From positions 1-64,000 of the forward strand of contig NZ_JAVDXT010000008.1 of assembly GCF_031458075.1 (NCBI RefSeq): 64,000 bases of DNA, in the 5' to 3' direction. Within the stretch, counting starts at the first letter, position 1. Each line of letters opens with the position of its first letter. This document shows, one piece after another, positions 7,371-15,709 of this stretch. Source of the stretch: Rhodoferax_B ferrireducens_A. GTDB taxonomy: Bacteria > Pseudomonadota > Gammaproteobacteria > Burkholderiales > Burkholderiaceae_C. The position numbers and the translations under genes are program-made. The notes beneath the pieces are model-generated. The model worked only from the letters and a program-made list of their open reading frames with translations. It searched no databases and had not been told where the DNA came from.

Positions 7371-8471
7371 CTAGACGTTAGCCAGCAGTTTGCGGATCGG
7401 TGCGGGCAAGCCCATCTCGGGCCAGCGCGCGGCTTCAACCCAGTCGCCATGGGGCCCAGGCCGCACGCCAGGCGCCAGCTGGATCTGCACCGGGTGCAGG
7501 TACAAGTCCTTGTGGGTCAGCACGTGCAGGAACACCGGCAGGTCGTCCAGCTCTGCGGTGCCGACGGTGGCCGCCAGGGCCTCGCGGCTGTCGAACACCG
7601 GCAGGCAGTACAGCCCCGCCCATACGCCCGCATCCGGCCGGCGCTGCAACCAGACCCGGCCGGCCGCATCCTGCGCCCACAGCAGCCACCAGGATTCGGT
7701 GCTGCGCTTGAGCTTGCGGGTCTTGACCGGATACTTCTCCGGCGTGCCCTGGCGCTGGGCAGTGCACACGGGCTGCACCGGGCACAGCAAGCAGGTCGGC
7801 TGGCGCGGCGCGCAAACGGTGGCACCCAAATCCATCAGGCCCTGGGTATAGCGCGGCATGGTCTGCAGGCCGGCCTGCAGCGGCAGCAAGGCGGTGGCCT
7901 GGTCCCACAGCGCGCGCTCGTTGGCGGCCACGGCCAGGTCGGCATCGAAGCCCAGCACCCGGGTCAGCACGCGTTTCACATTCGCATCCAGAATCGCCGC
8001 CCGCTCGCCATAGCAGAACGAAGCAATCGCCGCGGCGGTAGACCGGCCTATGCCGGGCAGGGTCTGCAGCAGCTCGGCCGTGGGCGGAAACTTGCCGCCA
8101 TGCACCTCCACCACCTGCTGGGCGCAGCGGTACAGGTTGCGGGCCCGGCTGTAATAGCCCAGGCCGCTCCACAGCGCCAGCACATCGTCCAGGCTGGCGG
8201 CGGCCAGACTGGCCACATCCGGGAAGCGCGCCAGAAAGCGCGGAAAGTATTCGAGCACCGAGCTCACCTGGGTCTGCTGCAGCATGATTTCGGACAGCCA
8301 GACCTTGTACGGGTCCTGGGTGTTCTGCCAGGGCAGGCTGTTGCGGCCATGGCTTTGCTGCCAGTGGATCACCTGCGAGGCAAACGCGGTTGCCACCGCA
8401 GCCGGAGCAGCATACGTGGCCATACTGCCGAGGCCCGCCGCAGCGGCCTCCATTACGCGAGGGGCCGTCAT
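7371..8471 (-). CDS. mutY: Adenine DNA glycosylase MutY
   Basis: This 366-residue enzyme removes adenine mispaired with 8-oxoguanine. The HhH-GPD fold is clear: catalytic Glu in SEIMLQQTQV, helix-hairpin-helix TLPGIGRSTAAAIASF, and the catalytic Asp in AILDANVKRVLTRV. The iron-sulfur cluster cysteines follow in the pattern C-x6-C-x2-C-x5-C (CAPRQPTCLLCPVQPVC). The C-terminal third is the NUDIX-like 8-oxoG recognition domain. The ATG at 8471 is chosen because it overlaps the upstream gene's TGA as ATGA; later in-frame ATGs exist. It is third in a leftward mutM-GTPase-mutY cluster. Confidence 0.96.
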   Translation of the reverse strand: MTAPRVMEAAAAGLGSMATYAAPAAVATAFASQVIHWQQSHGRNSLPWQNTQDPYKVWLSEIMLQQTQVSSVLEYFPRFLARFPDVASLAAASLDDVLALWSGLGYYSRARNLYRCAQQVVEVHGGKFPPTAELLQTLPGIGRSTAAAIASFCYGERAAILDANVKRVLTRVLGFDADLAVAANERALWDQATALLPLQAGLQTMPRYTQGLMDLGATVCAPRQPTCLLCPVQPVCTAQRQGTPEKYPVKTRKLKRSTESWWLLWAQDAAGRVWLQRRPDAGVWAGLYCLPVFDSREALAATVGTAELDDLPVFLHVLTHKDLYLHPVQIQLAPGVRPGPHGDWVEAARWPEMGLPAPIRKLLANV

Positions 8472-10411
8472 GCGGCAGGGGGCAGCGTGGGCGCGGCGGT
8501 GGTCAGAAAGTAAGAGGTCAACAGCTGCAGCCGGGTGTCGAACTGGCCGAGCACGGCCTCCTGGGCTTCGATCTCGGCCACCCGTTCGTCCAGCCCGCCG
8601 GCGGCTTCCTGGATGCGGTCGATGCCGTCGATGCGCCGCACAAAGCTCTTGCGGCGCTCTTTCAGCTGGTCTTCCAGCTGGGCCGCGGCCGACTTGCTCC
8701 ACAGCTCGACTTCGCCAAACGCCGAGTCGTTGACCGCGCGCAGCCGCGTCGCCAGGGCCCGCACCAGGCGCTCGGCAAACTCGGGCTGAGCCAGCTTCAG
8801 GGCATTGCGCAGGCCTAGGTACTGCAGGTGGCTGGCCTCGATCTCGTCGAGCTCGGCGTGGTAGCGCGGAATATCGGGAATCGGCGGCAGCTGCAGCGAG
8901 AAGCCGAACTCGGCATTCAGCTGGCGGAAGGTGGCATCCAGCATGCTGTGGATCTCGGCCCCATGGGCCTGGGCTTTCGTCATGTTGGCACGCAGCCGGG
9001 TAAAGGTTTCGCCGTACACGGTTTTCACGCCCAGCTTCAAGCCGCGTTGGCGCATGGCGGCGGCCAGCAAGCCCATCTCGGCTTTCAGGTTGCGGCTGCC
9101 CAGCAGCCCAAACATCTCGCCCAGCAGCTTGTGCTGCACCGAACGCACCGCGTGGATCTTGGCGTTGCCCATGTCGAACTCTTGCTTTTCCTGTTCGATG
9201 CGGGAGCGCATGTTCTTGATGACGGCCGAATTCTTGCCGCCCAGGCCTTGCAACTCCATTTTTTGCTCGGCCAGGTCGCGCCGCCGCACCTGCAACACCC
9301 GGCCGGTTTCGTTGCGCAGGTCGGTCACGCCGCGCGCCACCACGGCGCGCAGAATCTCGTGCCGCTGGGCCAGGATGCCGTCGCCCAGCGCGGCCTCCAG
9401 CGCGGGCAGGCCGCTGGCCTGCAGCAGCTCGGCATCGAAGGTGATCTTGGCCACCAGGCCTTTTTGCGCCGACACCGCCATCACCTGCTGCGCCGGCACG
9501 CCAAGTATGTCGGCCGAAGCCACGCGCTGCTGGACGATCTGCAGCTTCACCTGCTCGGGCGTGCTCAGCGTATCCCACAGGGTGTCGATCTTGTTCAGCA
9601 CCACCAGGCGGGCGTTGACTTCGTCGGCGCCGTGGCTCAAGTGCTCGCGCCAGACCGACAGGTCGGACTTGGTGACGCCGGTATCGGCCGCCAGCAGGAA
9701 CACCACGGCGTGGGCTTGCGGAATCAAATTCACAGTCAGCTCGGGCTCGGCGCCGATGGCGTTGAGCCCTGGAGTGTCCAGGATCACCAGGCCTTGCGCC
9801 AGCAGCGGGTGCTCGATGTTGACCAGCGCATGGCGCCAGCGCGGCACCTCGACGCGGCCATCGGCATCCATGGGCGGGTTGTCGTCGGGCACTTCATCGT
9901 GCCAAAAGCCCAGCGCGCGGGCTTCGTCCTGGGTGACGCGGCGCACGTCGGTGACCTTTTCCAGCGCCAGGGCCAGTTGCTCGGCGTCGTCCACATCCAG
10001 GGGCACATGGGTCCATTGGTCGGACGCCTGGCGCCACTCGGCCAGCGACTGCGGGTGCAGGCGCGACTCGATGGGCAGCAGGCGCAGGCTGGGCGGCACG
10101 CCGGCGTCAAAACCGAGTTCAGTCGGGCACATGGTGGTGCGCCCGGCGCTGGCCGGCATGATGCGCCGGCCGTAACTGGCGAAGAACAATGCGTTGATCA
10201 GCTCGGACTTGCCGCGCGAGAACTCGGCCACGAAGGCGACCATCACCTTGTCGCTGCGCATCTGGTCTTCCAGGCGCTGCAGCCGGGCCTCGACCCCGGA
10301 ATCCATCAGCCCGTGCTCCTTCATCCAGGCGGCCAGCAGCTTGAGGCGCAGGGCAAATTCACGCCGCCAAGCGCCGTAATGGCCGATTTGTTCGTTAAAG
10401 GAGGTCACCAC
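8468..10411 (-). CDS. Dynamin-like GTPase of unknown role, between mutM and mutY
   Basis: This ~647-residue protein has a GTPase domain near the N-terminus: G1 AEFSRGKSELINA (about residues 62-74), G3 DTPGLN, and G4 VVLNKID. A long helical region rich in charged residues follows, as in bacterial dynamin-like proteins. There is no obvious transmembrane segment near the end, only a weakly hydrophobic LLTSYFL stretch. Bacterial dynamins remodel or guard membranes; the role of this one is not known. The start is uncertain. GTG at 10411 (or the next GTG) begins VVTSFNEQIGHYG and fits the domain boundary, while an upstream TTG at 10447 adds 12 residues. No strong ribosome site is visible. It starts 58 bases after mutM and overlaps mutY by 4 bases, so the three genes are likely co-transcribed. 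Confidence 0.85.
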   Translation of the reverse strand: MVTSFNEQIGHYGAWRREFALRLKLLAAWMKEHGLMDSGVEARLQRLEDQMRSDKVMVAFVAEFSRGKSELINALFFASYGRRIMPASAGRTTMCPTELGFDAGVPPSLRLLPIESRLHPQSLAEWRQASDQWTHVPLDVDDAEQLALALEKVTDVRRVTQDEARALGFWHDEVPDDNPPMDADGRVEVPRWRHALVNIEHPLLAQGLVILDTPGLNAIGAEPELTVNLIPQAHAVVFLLAADTGVTKSDLSVWREHLSHGADEVNARLVVLNKIDTLWDTLSTPEQVKLQIVQQRVASADILGVPAQQVMAVSAQKGLVAKITFDAELLQASGLPALEAALGDGILAQRHEILRAVVARGVTDLRNETGRVLQVRRRDLAEQKMELQGLGGKNSAVIKNMRSRIEQEKQEFDMGNAKIHAVRSVQHKLLGEMFGLLGSRNLKAEMGLLAAAMRQRGLKLGVKTVYGETFTRLRANMTKAQAHGAEIHSMLDATFRQLNAEFGFSLQLPPIPDIPRYHAELDEIEASHLQYLGLRNALKLAQPEFAERLVRALATRLRAVNDSAFGEVELWSKSAAAQLEDQLKERRKSFVRRIDGIDRIQEAAGGLDERVAEIEAQEAVLGQFDTRLQLLTSYFLTTAAPTLPPAA

Positions 10412-10469
10412 GGGGCAGTCGGTTTTCGCAAAGACAGAAAAATTCAATATAGCACTGTGCCCTGTCCGT

Positions 10470-11285
10470 TCAGCGCTTCTGGCACTGCGGACAGAAATAC
10501 GTGGCCCGCTGGCCCTGCCGCATGGACTGGATGGGCGTGCCGCAGACCCGGCAGGGCTCGCCCCGGCGGTCGTAGACCATGGCTTCCAGCTGGAAGTAGC
10601 CGCTCTCGCCATGGGCGTTCGAAAAGTCGCGCAAGGTGCTGCCGCCCTTGAGCACAGCCCGCGCCAGCACGTCGCGCACCGCTGCGTGCAGCTTGGCGGC
10701 GCGGGGCCGGCTGATGCGGTTGGCCGGCAAGGTTGGCCGGATGCCGGCAATGAACAAGGCCTCGGACGCATAGATATTGCCCACCCCGACCACCACCTCG
10801 CCCGCCAGCAGCACCTGTTTGATGGCGGTCTTGCGCGCCTGCAGGCCTGCGTAAAAGTTGGGTAAAGAAAATCCATCGCCCAAGGGCTCCATGCCCAGAT
10901 GGCCGAGCAGCTTGACCGCCGCGGGCGCCTCCTGGCTGTCGGCATAGACCACGGCACCAAAGCGGCGCGGATCGTGCAGCCGCAGCACGCCCTGGCTGGT
11001 GGCCAGGTCGCAATGGTCGTGCGCGCCAGGCGCGGGCTGCTGCGACGCGAAATGCAGGCTACCCGACATGCCCAGGTGCAGCAGCAGCAAGCCGGGGTCG
11101 AGGTCCAGCAGCAGGTATTTGCCGCGCCGTCGCACCTCCAGCACGGTGCGCCCGTGCAGCTGCGCAGGGTCGCAACCCAGCGGCCAGCGCAGCGGTTTGC
11201 CCATGCGCACCGAGGCGATACGCGCGCCCTGGATGCGGTCGGCAAAGCTCAAACGGGTGACTTCTACCTCGGGTAACTCGGGCAT
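10470..11285 (-). CDS. mutM: Formamidopyrimidine-DNA glycosylase (MutM/Fpg)
   Basis: This 271-residue glycosylase/AP lyase removes 8-oxoguanine and formamidopyrimidines. The ATG at 11285 gives MPELPEVEV, where Pro2 is the catalytic nucleophile after Met removal, so this start is certain. The conserved RGKYLLLDLD segment carries the DNA-contacting Lys, and the H2TH region follows. The C-terminal zinc finger is intact (C-x2-C ... C-x2-C: CRVCGTP and FCPQCQKR). It is the first gene of the leftward mutM-GTPase-mutY set and diverges from the TPR lipoprotein gene over 97 bases, which hold a tandem ATAGAGGATG repeat. Confidence 0.97.
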   Translation of the reverse strand: MPELPEVEVTRLSFADRIQGARIASVRMGKPLRWPLGCDPAQLHGRTVLEVRRRGKYLLLDLDPGLLLLHLGMSGSLHFASQQPAPGAHDHCDLATSQGVLRLHDPRRFGAVVYADSQEAPAAVKLLGHLGMEPLGDGFSLPNFYAGLQARKTAIKQVLLAGEVVVGVGNIYASEALFIAGIRPTLPANRISRPRAAKLHAAVRDVLARAVLKGGSTLRDFSNAHGESGYFQLEAMVYDRRGEPCRVCGTPIQSMRQGQRATYFCPQCQKR

Positions 11286-11382
11286 AACAGGCGATAGAGG
11301 ATGAATAGAGGATGTAAAGAACGCAGGTAGGGGCTCTCGCCACGGCGCGTGCAAGTGCGCGGGCTTGGATTATTATGAGCCG

Positions 11383-13122
11383 ATGAAGCGATTTCCCCGA
11401 CTGGCCGCCTACGGTTTTGCCACACTGGCTTTGGTGGCGGGCTGCCTGCCTGCGCACGCGCAAGAGTCTGCCCCGCCCCCCGCACCGGAGAACTCCGCCA
11501 TCAACGGCGAGCTGTTCTACATTCTGCTGCTGGGCGAGCTCAACTCGGCCGGCGGCGAGCCGGGCATCGCCTACCAGCTGTATCTGGAGGGGGCACGCAA
11601 GGCCAATGACGCCAGCCTCTACCAGCGGTCCATAGAAATTGCGCTGCAGTCGCGCTCCGGCGACGCGGCTCTGCAGGCCGCCCGCGCCTGGAGCCGGGCC
11701 ATGCCCGATTCGCGCGAAGCCAACCGCTACGTGCTGCAGATACTCCTGGCCCTGAACCGGGTGGCCGACACGGCGGAGCCACTGAAAATCGAGTTGAACC
11801 TGGCCAAGGTCATGGACCGTGGCGCAGCCATCAGCGCCATTCCCGCCACCTACGCCCAGATTTCCGACAAAAAGCTGGCAGCCAGCCTGGTCGAACAAGC
11901 GCTGGCCGACTACCTGAACGACCCGGCCGTAAGCGTCGCCGCCTGGACCACCGTCGGCCGCATGCGCCTGGCCGCAGGCGATACCTCGGGCGCACTCGAA
12001 GCCGCGCGCCGGGCCCAGGCGCTGGAGCCCAGCGCCCCCGGCCCGGTACAGCTGGCGTTGGAAATGATGGGACCCAAGGTGCCGCTGGCCGAGCCCCTGG
12101 TGCAGCACTACCTGGCCGGCAAACCCTTGCCCGAGTTGCGCATGGCCTATGTGCGGGTGCTGCTGGATGCGATGCGCTACGCGGAAGCCGCCCAGCAACT
12201 GCAGCTGCTGACCACCCAGAACCCCGAGCTGGCGGACGCCTGGCTGGTACTGGGCAGTCTGCAAGCCCAAGAAAAGCAAACCGCTGCGGCCGACGCATCG
12301 CTGCAGCGCTTTGTCACCCTGGCTCTCGCGCTGCCTCCCAGCGATGGCCGCAGCCGTGGCCTGGCGCGGGCCTACATGGCGCTGGCCCAGGTAGCGGAAA
12401 CCCGCAAAGACTATCCTGCAGCGGAAGCCTGGCTGCAAAAGATTGAGAACCCGCAAGACCTGCTGGCCGCCCAAAGCCGCCGGGCTTCGCTGCTGGCCAA
12501 GCAAGGCAAGCTGGCCGAGGGCCGTGCGCTGCTCCAGTCCTTGCCTGCGCGCACCCCCGAAGAAATCCGCCTGAAACGCGCGGCCGAAGTGCAGTTGCTG
12601 CGCGACAACAAGCAATACCAAGCGGCGTACGACCTGATGGCCGCCGCCTTGGCGCAGAACCCGCAAGACGCCGACCTGCTGTACGACCAGGCCATGCTGG
12701 CCGAAAAGCTCGACAAGCTCGACGAAATGGAGCGCCTGCTGCGCCAGCTGATTGCGGCCAAGCCCGACTACCACCATGCCTACAACGCACTCGGCTACTC
12801 GCTGGCCGAGCGCAATATGCGGCTGCCCGAAGCCCGCGAACTGATCCGCAAGGCGCTGGAGTTTGTGCCCAACGACCCTTTCATCGCCGACAGCCTGGGC
12901 TGGGTCGAGTTCCGCATGGGCAACCGCGACGAAGCACTGCGCGTGCTGGACGACGCCTTCAAGGCCAAGCCGGACGCCGAAATTGCCGCCCATCTGGGCG
13001 AAGTGCTATGGGTGTTGGGCCAGCGCGAGCGCGCCACCAGCGTCTGGAAAGAAGGCCTGCAGATCAATTCCGAAAACGAAACCCTGCAGGAAACTCTCAA
13101 ACGCCTGCGCGTCAAGCTTTGA
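11383..13122 (+). CDS. TPR-repeat lipoprotein upstream of lolB
   Basis: This 579-residue protein is exported. The signal peptide MKRFPRLAAYGFATLALVAGC ends in a good lipobox (LVAGC, Cys21), so it is probably a lipoprotein; cleavage after AHA by signal peptidase I is the alternative. The remainder is helical with TPR-like repeats, clearest near the end (AYNALGYSLAERNMRLPEAR, SLGWVEFRMGNRDEALRVL, HLGEVLWVLGQRERATSVW). Its exact function is unknown. The fixed position before lolB in betaproteobacteria suggests an outer-membrane or lipoprotein-related role (inference). An upstream in-frame start would add six residues, but the ATG at 11383 fits the signal peptide. The stop overlaps the lolB TTG. 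Confidence 0.85.
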   Translation: MKRFPRLAAYGFATLALVAGCLPAHAQESAPPPAPENSAINGELFYILLLGELNSAGGEPGIAYQLYLEGARKANDASLYQRSIEIALQSRSGDAALQAARAWSRAMPDSREANRYVLQILLALNRVADTAEPLKIELNLAKVMDRGAAISAIPATYAQISDKKLAASLVEQALADYLNDPAVSVAAWTTVGRMRLAAGDTSGALEAARRAQALEPSAPGPVQLALEMMGPKVPLAEPLVQHYLAGKPLPELRMAYVRVLLDAMRYAEAAQQLQLLTTQNPELADAWLVLGSLQAQEKQTAAADASLQRFVTLALALPPSDGRSRGLARAYMALAQVAETRKDYPAAEAWLQKIENPQDLLAAQSRRASLLAKQGKLAEGRALLQSLPARTPEEIRLKRAAEVQLLRDNKQYQAAYDLMAAALAQNPQDADLLYDQAMLAEKLDKLDEMERLLRQLIAAKPDYHHAYNALGYSLAERNMRLPEARELIRKALEFVPNDPFIADSLGWVEFRMGNRDEALRVLDDAFKAKPDAEIAAHLGEVLWVLGQRERATSVWKEGLQINSENETLQETLKRLRVKL

Positions 13123-13604
13123 AGCGCATCCGCCACTGGTGGGCTCTGCTGGTATGCATGGCATTGCTGACCGGCTGCGCCCATGTCAACCGGCCCAGCA
13201 GCAACGCAGACCCGTTCTGGAGCGGCCGCATCGCCCTGCAGGTAGACGCGGAATCGGCCCAATCCTTTTCCGCCGGCTTCGAACTCAAGGGATCAGCTCA
13301 GCAGGGCGAGCTCACCCTTTTCAACCCTCTGGGTGGCGTTGTCGCCCGCCTGGTCTGGCAGCCGGGATCGGCCACACTACACACCAATGGAGAGGTCCGC
13401 CCGTTCGACTCGCTGGATGCCTTGGTCGAACAAGCCACGGGCGCCCCGCTACCGCTGGCTGCGTTGTTCGACTGGTTGCATGGCAGCGATACGGCGGTTC
13501 CTGGATGGAAGGCTGATTTGTCACGACTGGATACCGGGCGCCTGACCGCCCTGCGCAACCAGCCCACACCGGTCGCCACTCTGCGCGTAGTTCTCGATAA
13601 ATAA
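13119..13604 (+). CDS. lolB: Outer-membrane lipoprotein receptor LolB
   Basis: This protein has 161 residues, at the short end for LolB. The start is a TTG that overlaps the previous stop (TTGA). It begins KRIRHWWALLVCMALLTGC, a signal peptide with lipobox LLTGC (Cys20). The mature part has the LolB beta-fold pattern: DPFWSGRIALQV, SFSAGFELKGSAQQGELTLF and NPLGGVVARLVW. LolB takes lipoproteins from LolA and inserts them into the outer membrane. It sits between the TPR lipoprotein gene and ispE, the usual betaproteobacterial order, with 2 bases to ispE. No other start would keep the signal peptide. Confidence 0.88.
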   Translation: MKRIRHWWALLVCMALLTGCAHVNRPSSNADPFWSGRIALQVDAESAQSFSAGFELKGSAQQGELTLFNPLGGVVARLVWQPGSATLHTNGEVRPFDSLDALVEQATGAPLPLAALFDWLHGSDTAVPGWKADLSRLDTGRLTALRNQPTPVATLRVVLDK

Positions 13605-13606
13605 GC

Positions 13607-14452
13607 ATGCAAGCCCTGTACGACGTGGCCGCCCCGGCCAAGCTGAATCTTTTTCTGCACATCACCGGCCGCCGCGCCGATGGCTACCACTTGCTGCAAT
13701 CGGTCTTCATGCTGATCGACTGGTGCGACACCCTGCATTTCGATATCCGCAGCGACGGCCAACTCAGCCGCGAAGACCTGAGCACCCCACTACCCGCCGA
13801 TGACCTGGTACTGCGCGCTGCGCGAGCGCTGCAAGCCGCCACCGGCACAAGTTTGGGTGCACACATCGGCATATTGAAACGGATTCCTGCGCAAGCCGGC
13901 ATGGGCGGCGGCTCATCGGATGCCGCATCCTGCCTGCTGGCACTGAACCGGCTCTGGCAGCTGAATCTCACTACCGCCGAGCTGCAAGCCATCGCCTTGC
14001 CGCTGGGCGCCGACGTGCCTTTTTTTGTCGCTGGCCGCAATGCCTGGGTCGAAGGCATAGGCGAAAAAATCACCCCCATCTCCCTACCGCCCAGCCGCTT
14101 TTTGGTTGTCAAGCCGCCCGAAGGGCTGGACACCAAATTGATTTTTTCATCGCCGGATTTAAAACGCGATTCAGATAGTGCTATACTCGCAGGCTTTGCT
14201 GCACAGCCATATCACTTCGGTGCTAACAACTTGCAGCCAGTTGCAGAAAATCTTTGCCCCGCTGTAATCCACGCCCTTGAGTGGCTGGAAAGCAAAGATT
14301 TAAATGCTAGAATGACTGGCTCTGGAAGCGCAGTGTTTGCGCAGATGTTGGGCGATGTGGATACAGCCGATGCACCCGGTGCTTGGCAGGTTCGCAAATG
14401 CAGCAATATGGACGTTCATCCTTTGTGGGGATGGGCCTCCAGCGATGGTTAA
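13607..14452 (+). CDS. ispE: 4-diphosphocytidyl-2-C-methyl-D-erythritol kinase
   Basis: This 281-residue GHMP kinase belongs to the MEP isoprenoid pathway. It begins with the substrate motif APAKLNLFLHITGRRADGYH, has the GHMP ATP loop IPAQAGMGGGSSDAA at about residues 90-104, and the third GHMP motif MTGSGSAVFAQ near the end. It should be functional. The 3' third (14150-14320) is unusually AT-rich and contains two extended -10-like hexamers that may drive the downstream tRNA-Gln and prs; this may explain the codon shift there. Confidence 0.96.
   Translation: MQALYDVAAPAKLNLFLHITGRRADGYHLLQSVFMLIDWCDTLHFDIRSDGQLSREDLSTPLPADDLVLRAARALQAATGTSLGAHIGILKRIPAQAGMGGGSSDAASCLLALNRLWQLNLTTAELQAIALPLGADVPFFVAGRNAWVEGIGEKITPISLPPSRFLVVKPPEGLDTKLIFSSPDLKRDSDSAILAGFAAQPYHFGANNLQPVAENLCPAVIHALEWLESKDLNARMTGSGSAVFAQMLGDVDTADAPGAWQVRKCSNMDVHPLWGWASSDG
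14179..14187 (+). promoter_or_regulatory. Extended -10 candidate inside ispE
   Basis: TGCTATACT fits the extended -10 pattern TGnTATAAT with one mismatch. It lies in an AT-rich stretch of ispE about 300 bases before tRNA-Gln. The -35 region (around GATTTAAAA) is poor. Confidence 0.35.
14305..14313 (+). promoter_or_regulatory. Second extended -10 candidate inside ispE
   Basis: TGCTAGAAT is another extended -10 match, preceded like the first by GATTTAAA. It is about 170 bases upstream of tRNA-Gln, which has no other promoter-like sequence directly ahead of it. Confidence 0.35.
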
Positions 14453-14484
14453 TCGGTTGACAGCGTCGCGCTGTTAACCCGTGT

Positions 14485-14561
14485 AGGGGAGTCGCCAAGT
14501 TGGTTAAGGCACTGGATTTTGATTCCAGCATGCGAAGGTTCGAATCCTTCTTCCCCTGCCA
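14485..14561 (+). tRNA. tRNA-Gln (anticodon TTG)
   Basis: This 77-base tRNA has acceptor AGGGGAG/TTCCCCT, D-arm GTCGCCAAGTTGGTTAAGGC, anticodon stem CTGGA/TCCAG with loop TTTTGAT (anticodon TTG), T-arm GAAGG-TTCGAAT-CCTTC, discriminator G and encoded CCA. It closely resembles E. coli tRNA-Gln. It lies between ispE and prs on the same strand, the common betaproteobacterial arrangement. Confidence 0.98.
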
Positions 14562-14598
14562 AATATTTTGAACGCACAGATGTTCAAAATATGCACAC

Positions 14599-14628
14599 AG
14601 TTACTTCATCGCTAGTTACTTCATCGCC
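14599..14628 (+). repeat. 15-bp tandem duplication in the prs leader
   Basis: AGTTACTTCATCGCT (14599-14613) is followed at once by AGTTACTTCATCGCC (14614-14628). The pair ends 9 bases before the prs ATG and spans the place where the ribosome site should be. It may be a recent duplication. Confidence 0.75.
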
Positions 14629-14637
14629 GGAAAGCTC

Positions 14638-15612
14638 ATGCAGCCCCACCACACCGATTTCATGATTTTCACGGGCAATGCCAATCCAGGCATGGCCGCT
14701 GACATTGCCAAGCACCTTGGCATTTCACTGGGTGCTGCCCGTGTAGGCCGCTTCTCCGATGGGGAAGTCACGGTCGAAATCAACCAGAACGTGCGTGCCC
14801 GTGATGTGTTCGTGGTGCAAAGCACTTGCGCTCCGACCAATGAAAACCTGATGGAGCTGCTGATCATGGTGGATGCGCTGAAGCGCGCTTCCGCTGAACG
14901 TATCAGCGCCGTGATTCCCTACTTCGGCTATGCCCGCCAAGACCGTCGCCCGCGTTCGGCCCGTGTGCCCATCACCGCCAAGGTGGTGGCCAATATGCTG
15001 CAAGCCGTAGGTGTGGACCGTGTGCTGACCATGGACTTGCACGCCGACCAGATCCAGGGTTTCTTCGATATCCCGGTGGACAATATTTACGCGTCCCCTG
15101 TGCTGCTGGGCGACTTGCGCCAAAAAAATTACGAGGACCTGATCGTGGTCTCCCCCGACGTGGGCGGCGTGGTCCGTGCACGCGCCCTGGCCAAGCAGCT
15201 GGGCTGCGACATGGCCATCATCGACAAGCGCCGCCCCAAGGCGAATGTCAGCGAAGTCATGCACGTTATCGGTGAAATCGATGGCCGCAACTGCGTGATC
15301 ATGGACGACATGATCGACACCGCCGGCACCTTGGTAAAAGCCGCCGAAGTCTTGAAAGAACGCGGCGCCAAGAAGGTTTACGCCTATTGCACCCACCCCA
15401 TCTTCTCCGGCCCCGCCATTGAGCGCATTGCCAATGGCTCGGCACTGGATGAAGTCGTGGTGACCAACACCATTCCGCTCAGCCCGGCTGCAGCGGCGTG
15501 TTCCAAAATTCGCCAACTCACCGTGGCCCCGCTGATCGCTGAGACGATCCAGCGCATTGCCAACGGTGAGTCGGTCATGAGTTTGTTCTCCGACCAAGAA
15601 AACCTTTTCTGA
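14638..15612 (+). CDS. prs: Ribose-phosphate pyrophosphokinase (PRPP synthetase)
   Basis: This 324-residue enzyme makes PRPP from ribose-5-phosphate and ATP for nucleotide, His, Trp and NAD synthesis. Class I features are present: the flexible loop and ATP site around PYFGYARQDRRPR, the divalent-cation signature DLHADQIQGFF, VSPDVGGVVRARALAK, and the PRPP-binding loop IMDDMIDTAGTL. Length and motifs are normal. The ATG at 14638 is preceded by GGAAAGCTC. It is probably transcribed with tRNA-Gln and possibly ispE, and is followed by a strong terminator. Confidence 0.98.
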   Translation: MQPHHTDFMIFTGNANPGMAADIAKHLGISLGAARVGRFSDGEVTVEINQNVRARDVFVVQSTCAPTNENLMELLIMVDALKRASAERISAVIPYFGYARQDRRPRSARVPITAKVVANMLQAVGVDRVLTMDLHADQIQGFFDIPVDNIYASPVLLGDLRQKNYEDLIVVSPDVGGVVRARALAKQLGCDMAIIDKRRPKANVSEVMHVIGEIDGRNCVIMDDMIDTAGTLVKAAEVLKERGAKKVYAYCTHPIFSGPAIERIANGSALDEVVVTNTIPLSPAAAACSKIRQLTVAPLIAETIQRIANGESVMSLFSDQENLF

Positions 15613-15628
15613 CGGGAATAAAAAAGCA

Positions 15629-15662
15629 GACCGGCAATGCTTCTGGCGTTGCCGGTCTTTTT
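15629..15662 (+). terminator. Rho-independent terminator after prs
   Basis: GACCGGCAATGC (15629-15640) pairs with GCGTTGCCGGTC (15646-15657) with one G-T wobble, around the loop TTCTG, followed by a five-T run. Confidence 0.9.
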
Positions 15663-15709
15663 CACAACGGAGTGACACTGGTCGCGGTGCACTCTTACAG
15701 GAGTTAATT

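Noticed and set aside
8472..9578. Upstream extension of the mutY frame into the dynamin gene
   Set aside because: The extra residues are Arg/Gly/Pro-rich and lie antiphase to the GTPase. The ATG at 8471 with the ATGA overlap is enough.
8828..10651. Long plus-strand open frame opposite the dynamin-like gene and mutM
   Set aside because: It has the composition of a GC-driven shadow frame and no motif. The opposite strand carries the GTPase and glycosylase motifs.
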